From: an uncultured Clostridia bacterium
GTDB lineage: Bacteria > Bacillota > Clostridia > Christensenellales > Borkfalkiaceae
Direction of reading: 5' to 3'
DNA length: 43,505 nucleotides
Assembly: GCA_944354265.1 (NCBI GenBank)
Contig: CALVPX010000010.1
Coordinates: 1-43,505, forward strand
Part shown: positions 39,477 to 43,505 of the stretch, piece after piece
How positions within the stretch are numbered: the first letter of the stretch is position 1
Layout: each line of letters starts with the position of its first letter
Made by a program: the position numbers and the translations under genes
Notes under the pieces: generated by a model
The model's database searches: none
Told to the model about the DNA's origin: nothing
Seen by the model: only the letters and a program-made list of their open reading frames with translations

Positions 39477-42238
39477 GGCCTTTGAATTTAAAAATGTCCG
39501 CCTTCGGTCCGTACGCGGGCGAAGTGCAGCTCAATATGTCGGCGCTCGGCACAAGCGGGCTCTACCTCATCACGGGCGACACGGGCGCGGGCAAAACTAC
39601 CATCTTCGACGCCATAACCTTCGCCCTCTACGGTCAGCCAAGCGGCGATGTGAGGGAGGTCGACGGCCTGCGCTCCAAGTACGCCGCGCCTCAGACGCCC
39701 ACATTCGTCGAACTTATCTTTTCGGACGGCGGAAAGGTGTATAAAATTCGGCGCAATCCCGCCTATCTGCGCCCCGCAAAGAAGGGGGAGGGCCTGACCG
39801 AGCAAAAGGCCGAAGCCGAACTCACTTTGCCCGACGGCACCGTCGTCACCCGCCGCGCCGACGTCGACAAGAGGGTGTGCGAAATTCTCGGCATCAACGG
39901 CGATCAGTTCAGACAGATAGCCATGATAGCGCAGGGCGACTTCATGCGCCTTCTCAACGCCGGTACCGAGGAGCGGCAAAAAATTTTCCGCGACATCTTC
40001 AAAACGGGCTACTTCAAGGCGCTGCAGGACGAACTGCGCACCGCCGCTAACACCGCCTTTGCCGACTGCAAAAGCGTGCGCGACCGCCTTGCCGACTGCA
40101 TCAACAGAACAGAGTGCCCCCAAGACAGCGAGTATTATAACACCTGCCTTGAATTCAAGGAGCAAACGCCGTCCGCCGAACAGGCACTCGAAGTGATTGA
40201 CGCCATAATATGTGCCGACGAACGCGCAAAAACCTCCCTCGAGGAGGATAAAAAGAAGCTTGACGGTGAGCTGTCTGCCCTTCAGGCCGCACTCACCGCC
40301 GACGATCTCCGCCAAAGGCAGCGTGCCGACTTAATTGCCGCGCAAAAAATTCAGGAAGATCAACAGCGCCTCGTGACTGAGGCGGAGGAACGCAGGGAAA
40401 AGCTCGCCTCTCAGGCGGACGAGTACGAAAAGACCGCGCGCGAGGTCGTCCGTCTCGAATCCCTGCTGCCCAAGTACCGTGCGCTCTCCGCGGCGACGGC
40501 GGAAAGGGAGGGGGCGCAGGCCGCCATTGAAAAGTGTAAAGGGGATATAGAAAACTATAGCGCCTCGCTCAACGCGCTTTCGTCGCGTTTGAACAGGACA
40601 AGGGAGCGCCTGTCGCTTATTGACGACGCACCCGTAAGGCTCGCACGCGCTCAGGCCAACAGCCAAAGCATTGAGGGCGACATCAAAAAACTTTCCGACC
40701 TGTCAAACCGCCTCGCTTCTGTAAGCGGGCTTCAAAAAGAGCTCTCCTCGTCGCAGCGCGAGTTCGGCCGCCTCGACGCACTCACCCTGCAAAAGCGAAG
40801 CGAGTACGAGGGCGCCTACGACCTCTTTTTAAAGAATCAGGCGGGCGTGCTCGCCGGTCAGCTGAAGGAGGGCGCGCCCTGCCCCGTGTGCGGCTCTGTA
40901 AATCACCCTTCGCCCGCACATATCCCCGAACGAATGGTCAGCCAAAGCGCCCTCGACGGGCTCAAGGCGGAGTACGAGCGCATGTCCGCACAGCGTGAAA
41001 AATCGAGCGCCGCCTGCGGCGAGGTCAAGGCCACCCTGCAGTCTGCCATGGCAGAGCTTGAAAGTTGCGCTCTTGCGTTTTCACTGCCCGCGGACATGCA
41101 AAAATTGCCCGAAGCGCTCTCCTCCCGCCTTAAAGTCGCTCAGACTGAGCTGAAAGAGGCGGCCGCGGATATAAAGCAGGCCGAGGCCGACTGCGAGGAG
41201 AAAAAGCGCGTTCAATCGGCCATATCCGCGGACGAACGCGCAGAAAAGGAGGGCAATAACGCCCTCGGCGAATGTAAGGTGCGCCTCTCTTCCCTCTCCG
41301 CTCAGCTGCAGGCCGCGCAGAGCAAAATTGCCGAATTGTCCGCCGACCTGCCCTTCCCCGACGGCGCCGCATTAGAGGAGCACATCAGGCAGCTCAAAGC
41401 GGCGAAGAGCCGTTACGACGCCGCCGTTAAGAGCGCGGGGGAGGAGCACCTTGCCCTCACGGCCAAGCTCGGCGAGCTCAACGGCCGCATAAAGAGGCTT
41501 TCCGACGAGCTCTCTCAGGGCAAGGATATTGACGCCGAGCAGTTCAGACAGAGATATGCCCAAGCAAAGCGCGCGTCCGACGGCGCCGAAGCCTCGTTGC
41601 GCGAGGTCATTTCCCGCCTGAAGTTCAATGTCCGCACCCGTGCAGATATCAGTGCGGCGTCGGGTCAGCTTGCCGCCGCCGAACAAAAATATTCGGTCCT
41701 CCGCACTCTCTCCAACACCGCAAACGGCAGCGTTCAGGGCAAGGAGAAGGTCATGCTCGAAACCTATGTGCAGACCTTCTACTTCGACCGCATAATCGCC
41801 AAGGCCAACCTGCGCCTCTCAAAGATGAGCGGCGGTCAGTACGAGCTCATGCGCGCAAAATCTGCCGAAAACCTGCGCAGCCAAAGCGGCCTCGAGTTAG
41901 AGGTCTACGACCGCTACAACTGTACCGTCCGCAGCGTAAAGTCGCTCTCAGGCGGCGAATCCTTCAAGGCCTCCCTGTCCCTCGCCCTCGGCCTGTCAGA
42001 TGTCATTCAGGCCGCCGCAGGCGGCATACGTCTCGACACAATGTTTGTCGACGAAGGTTTCGGCTCGCTTGACGAGCAGTCCCTCGAACAGGCCATCGAC
42101 GCCCTTTCCTCCCTTGCGGAGGGCGACCGCCTCGTCGGCATAATTTCGCACGTTTCAGAGCTCAAGGAGCGCATCGACAAGCAGATAGTCGTCACCAAAA
42201 ATAAGACGGGCGGCAGCTCCGTCCGCATACAGACATAA
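39473..42238 (+). CDS. sbcC: Nuclease SbcCD subunit C
   Basis: 921 aa. SMC-like ATPase: Walker A GDTGAGKTT (about 35-42), long coiled coils (about 170-450 and 490-770), the zinc hook C470-P-V-C473 at the apex, signature LSGGESFKASLSLALGLS and Walker B MFVDEGFGSLDEQSL. Shorter than E. coli SbcC but usual for Firmicutes. ATP-driven tethering and opening of DNA ends with SbcD. Confidence 0.95.
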   Translation: MRPLNLKMSAFGPYAGEVQLNMSALGTSGLYLITGDTGAGKTTIFDAITFALYGQPSGDVREVDGLRSKYAAPQTPTFVELIFSDGGKVYKIRRNPAYLRPAKKGEGLTEQKAEAELTLPDGTVVTRRADVDKRVCEILGINGDQFRQIAMIAQGDFMRLLNAGTEERQKIFRDIFKTGYFKALQDELRTAANTAFADCKSVRDRLADCINRTECPQDSEYYNTCLEFKEQTPSAEQALEVIDAIICADERAKTSLEEDKKKLDGELSALQAALTADDLRQRQRADLIAAQKIQEDQQRLVTEAEERREKLASQADEYEKTAREVVRLESLLPKYRALSAATAEREGAQAAIEKCKGDIENYSASLNALSSRLNRTRERLSLIDDAPVRLARAQANSQSIEGDIKKLSDLSNRLASVSGLQKELSSSQREFGRLDALTLQKRSEYEGAYDLFLKNQAGVLAGQLKEGAPCPVCGSVNHPSPAHIPERMVSQSALDGLKAEYERMSAQREKSSAACGEVKATLQSAMAELESCALAFSLPADMQKLPEALSSRLKVAQTELKEAAADIKQAEADCEEKKRVQSAISADERAEKEGNNALGECKVRLSSLSAQLQAAQSKIAELSADLPFPDGAALEEHIRQLKAAKSRYDAAVKSAGEEHLALTAKLGELNGRIKRLSDELSQGKDIDAEQFRQRYAQAKRASDGAEASLREVISRLKFNVRTRADISAASGQLAAAEQKYSVLRTLSNTANGSVQGKEKVMLETYVQTFYFDRIIAKANLRLSKMSGGQYELMRAKSAENLRSQSGLELEVYDRYNCTVRSVKSLSGGESFKASLSLALGLSDVIQAAAGGIRLDTMFVDEGFGSLDEQSLEQAIDALSSLAEGDRLVGIISHVSELKERIDKQIVVTKNKTGGSSVRIQT

Positions 42239-42291
42239 GGGCGTGTTTGCTGGAAATTGCGTGCATAACCGCCCCTGCTTTTTCTTCCACT

Positions 42292-42423
42292 GTCATCTTG
42301 AGCGGAGCACGGAGGGCTGCTTGCCCGACGTGCGCAGTCGAAAGATCTTGCCTGATATGAATCTGAACAAGATACATTCGACTTCGTTCGTCGCATATTG
42401 CTCCTCACTTCGCTCAGTATGAC
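42292..42423 (-). mobile_element. MITE-like repeat, copy C
   Basis: 132 bp, ends GTCATCTTGAGC and GCTCAGTATGAC. Its reverse complement aligns with copy A through the GGAGCAAT and GCGACGAACG blocks. Non-coding, just after sbcC. Confidence 0.8.
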
Positions 42424-42481
42424 ATAGAGGAGCTGTTTATTTTAGAATATGCACCTTTCGGGAACACTCTGCATAAAAGAA

Positions 42482-42751
42482 TAGTGCACAAAGCTGTGCA
42501 CAAGCTGTCAACAAAAATTGTTGATAACTGTGTAAAATTAGTTTAATGCAACTTAAAATCAGGCGGTTATGCACAAAAAGTTATGCACAAATTGCTGTGT
42601 TCAAAGTATAAAAAATGAACGTTTGTAAAAAGTTATGAACAATTTTATGTCATATTCTACAAAAATTTAGTTAAAATTCTCTTTTAAGCCATTTTTTTAA
42701 GCAAATAATGAATAAAGTTATCAACAATTGCATAAAATTCAGTTATAAACA
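42482..42751. other. A/T-rich cluster of DnaA-box-like sequences
   Basis: Two exact TTATGCACA boxes (42567-42575, 42581-42589; consensus TTATNCACA). One-mismatch forms: TTATCAACA at 42718 and inverted at 42519-42527, TTATGAACA at 42633, TTATAAACA at 42743, and an inverted TTTTACACA at 42529. Degenerate GTGCACA boxes lie at 42484-42502. The DNA around them is A/T rich. No dnaA or dnaN is nearby. It may be a replication origin segment or a DnaA-binding locus. No gene was seen in 42424-42923. Confidence 0.5.
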
Positions 42752-42785
42752 TGCGGGCGCGCCGCTTTTGCGGCGCGCCCGCATG
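42750..42785. terminator. Perfect 16-bp G/C hairpin
   Basis: Stem 42750-42765 with 42770-42785, loop TTTT. The following TCTTA is a poor T-run. Possibly a terminator isolating the DnaA-box region. Confidence 0.6.
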
Positions 42786-42839
42786 TCTTACACCGCAAGG
42801 CTTTTCACCGCGGCATAATATTAAACTTGTAAAAAACCT

Positions 42840-42868
42840 TTGCTTTTTCTTGATAATTATGATACTAT
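42840..42868 (+). promoter_or_regulatory. Possible promoter of the repeat lipoprotein
   Basis: TTGCTT (42840-42845), a 17-bp spacer and TACTAT (42863-42868); TATAAA overlaps. Confidence 0.45.
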
Positions 42869-42923
42869 AAAAGTAATCCATAATTTGGAAGACCATCCAA
42901 ATAAAAATTTTAAGGAGCGCATG

Positions 42924-43505
42924 ATGAGAAAAAAAATTTTTGCTTTAGTGCTCACCGCGCTGTTGTCACTCTCACTCGGCTTGTCGGCCTGCACGTCGTC
43001 GTGCAACGATCAGCCCCTGCCCGATACGGGCGGCAACACAACTCAGGGCGGCAATAACGGCGGCACAACCGGCGTCGGCGACGGAACAAATCCCGGCGGC
43101 AACGGTGGCGAACAGGGCGGCACAACGACGCCCGACCCCGACGGTGGCGAACAGGGCGGCACCACGACCCCCGATCCCGACGAGGGCGAGCAGGGCGGCA
43201 CCACGACCCCCGACCCCGACGAGGGCGAAGAGGGCGGAACGACAACTCCCGACCCCGACGAAGGCGAGCAGGGCGGCACAACGACCCCTGACCCCGATGA
43301 GGGCGAACAGGGCGGCACAACAACGCCCGACCCCGACGAGGGCGAAGAGGGCGGAACGACAACTCCCGATCCCGACGAGGGTGAGCAGGGCGGAACGACG
43401 ACGCCCGACCCCGATGAGGGCGAGCAGGGCGGCACCACGACCCCCGACCCCGATGAGGGCGAGCAGGGCAGAACCACAGCGCCGCCCCCCCACGAAGACA
43501 ACCAG
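42924..43505 (+). CDS. Lipoprotein with Gly/Thr/Pro/Asp/Glu tandem repeats, 3' partial
   Basis: Start ATG 42924 (AAGGAG 6 nt upstream; ATG 42921 is also possible). Signal peptide MRKKIFALVLTALLSLSLGL with lipobox LSAC, so a surface lipoprotein. After a Gly/Asn/Thr-rich linker come nine 13-residue repeats of the form GEQGGTTTPDPDE, a flexible acidic stalk. The frame is still open at the window end, so the functional C-terminal domain is not visible. Opposite-strand ORFs here are by-products of the repeat. Confidence 0.8.
   Translation, partial: MRKKIFALVLTALLSLSLGLSACTSSCNDQPLPDTGGNTTQGGNNGGTTGVGDGTNPGGNGGEQGGTTTPDPDGGEQGGTTTPDPDEGEQGGTTTPDPDEGEEGGTTTPDPDEGEQGGTTTPDPDEGEQGGTTTPDPDEGEEGGTTTPDPDEGEQGGTTTPDPDEGEQGGTTTPDPDEGEQGRTTAPPPHEDNQ
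43110..43499 (+). repeat. 39-bp tandem repeats encoding a 13-residue unit
   Basis: Nine units at exact 39-nt spacing from 43110 to 43460, plus a tenth, diverged unit from 43461. Units differ mainly at synonymous positions and at a Q/E choice. The last unit departs at CAGAACC and runs into a C-homopolymer near the window end. Confidence 0.85.

Noticed and set aside
42684-42896. 70-codon minus-strand ORF
   Set aside because: It runs through the G/C hairpin and DnaA-box region, lacks a ribosome binding site and has no recognisable domain.
43110-43499. CRISPR array
   Set aside because: The 39-bp units are contiguous, without spacers, and encode an in-frame 13-residue repeat.
42952-43501. Long minus-strand ORFs over the repeat
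   Set aside because: They are antisense reflections of the tandem repeat; the plus strand has a signal peptide, a lipobox and a ribosome binding site.

Overview
The window looks like a contig from an uncultured, gut-type Clostridia-like member of the Bacillota (inference). The evidence is strong AGGAGG ribosome binding sites, many sigma-A promoters of the TTGACA-N17-TATAAT type, long perfect terminator palindromes, a FeoB-associated Cys-rich peptide, a BcrA-type ABC transporter with a two-component system, and a gut-type glucan locus. No rRNA, tRNA or CRISPR array was seen. The last gene runs off the right end.

Region 1 (about 1-14,760) is visibly richer in A/T-ending codons and resembles a defence or accessory island. 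It holds a GNAT-domain protein, a PD-(D/E)XK nuclease and a BspA-type LRR protein. A seven-gene operon (3551-9376) follows, headed by a WYL regulator and containing an FtsK-gamma-like winged-helix protein, four unrecognised proteins and a KptA/Tpt1 RNA 2'-phosphotransferase. Next come a Cas4-like/DEDD fusion nuclease (DUF2779), a second PD-(D/E)XK protein, a decayed WYL-regulator N-terminus, and a Sel1-TIR-NTPase (STAND-like) gene on the minus strand. The TIR gene has lost its 5' end at about 14,764.

Region 2 (about 14,815-19,600) is G/C-richer. It holds a multidomain surface lipoprotein that has lost its signal peptide at the same junction, followed by a GH31 alpha-glucosidase.

Region 3 (19,600-32,060) is housekeeping and transport: a Cd/Zn efflux operon (ArsR, HMA chaperone, P-type ATPase) with two operators; an SPFH/zinc-ribbon protein paired with a zinc-ribbon beta-propeller protein; an SLC13/ArsB-type transporter; the feoA-feoB-Cys-rich peptide iron operon; an alpha/beta hydrolase with an internal deletion; and L-serine dehydratase.

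Region 4 (32,060-37,270) is regulatory. A very small gene with a sequestered ribosome binding site faces a convergent small RNA across a shared terminator, in a type I toxin-antitoxin-like layout. A double-HTH regulator is divergent from a SLOG-like protein and is flanked by a repeated motif. A response regulator, ABC transporter and histidine kinase cluster follows, with 11-bp-phased operator repeats.

Region 5 (37,270-43,505) carries three copies of a MITE-like repeat, a PRiA4_ORF3-like protein, sbcD-sbcC, an A/T-rich intergenic stretch crowded with DnaA-box-like sequences, and a lipoprotein with 39-bp tandem repeats cut off by the window end.
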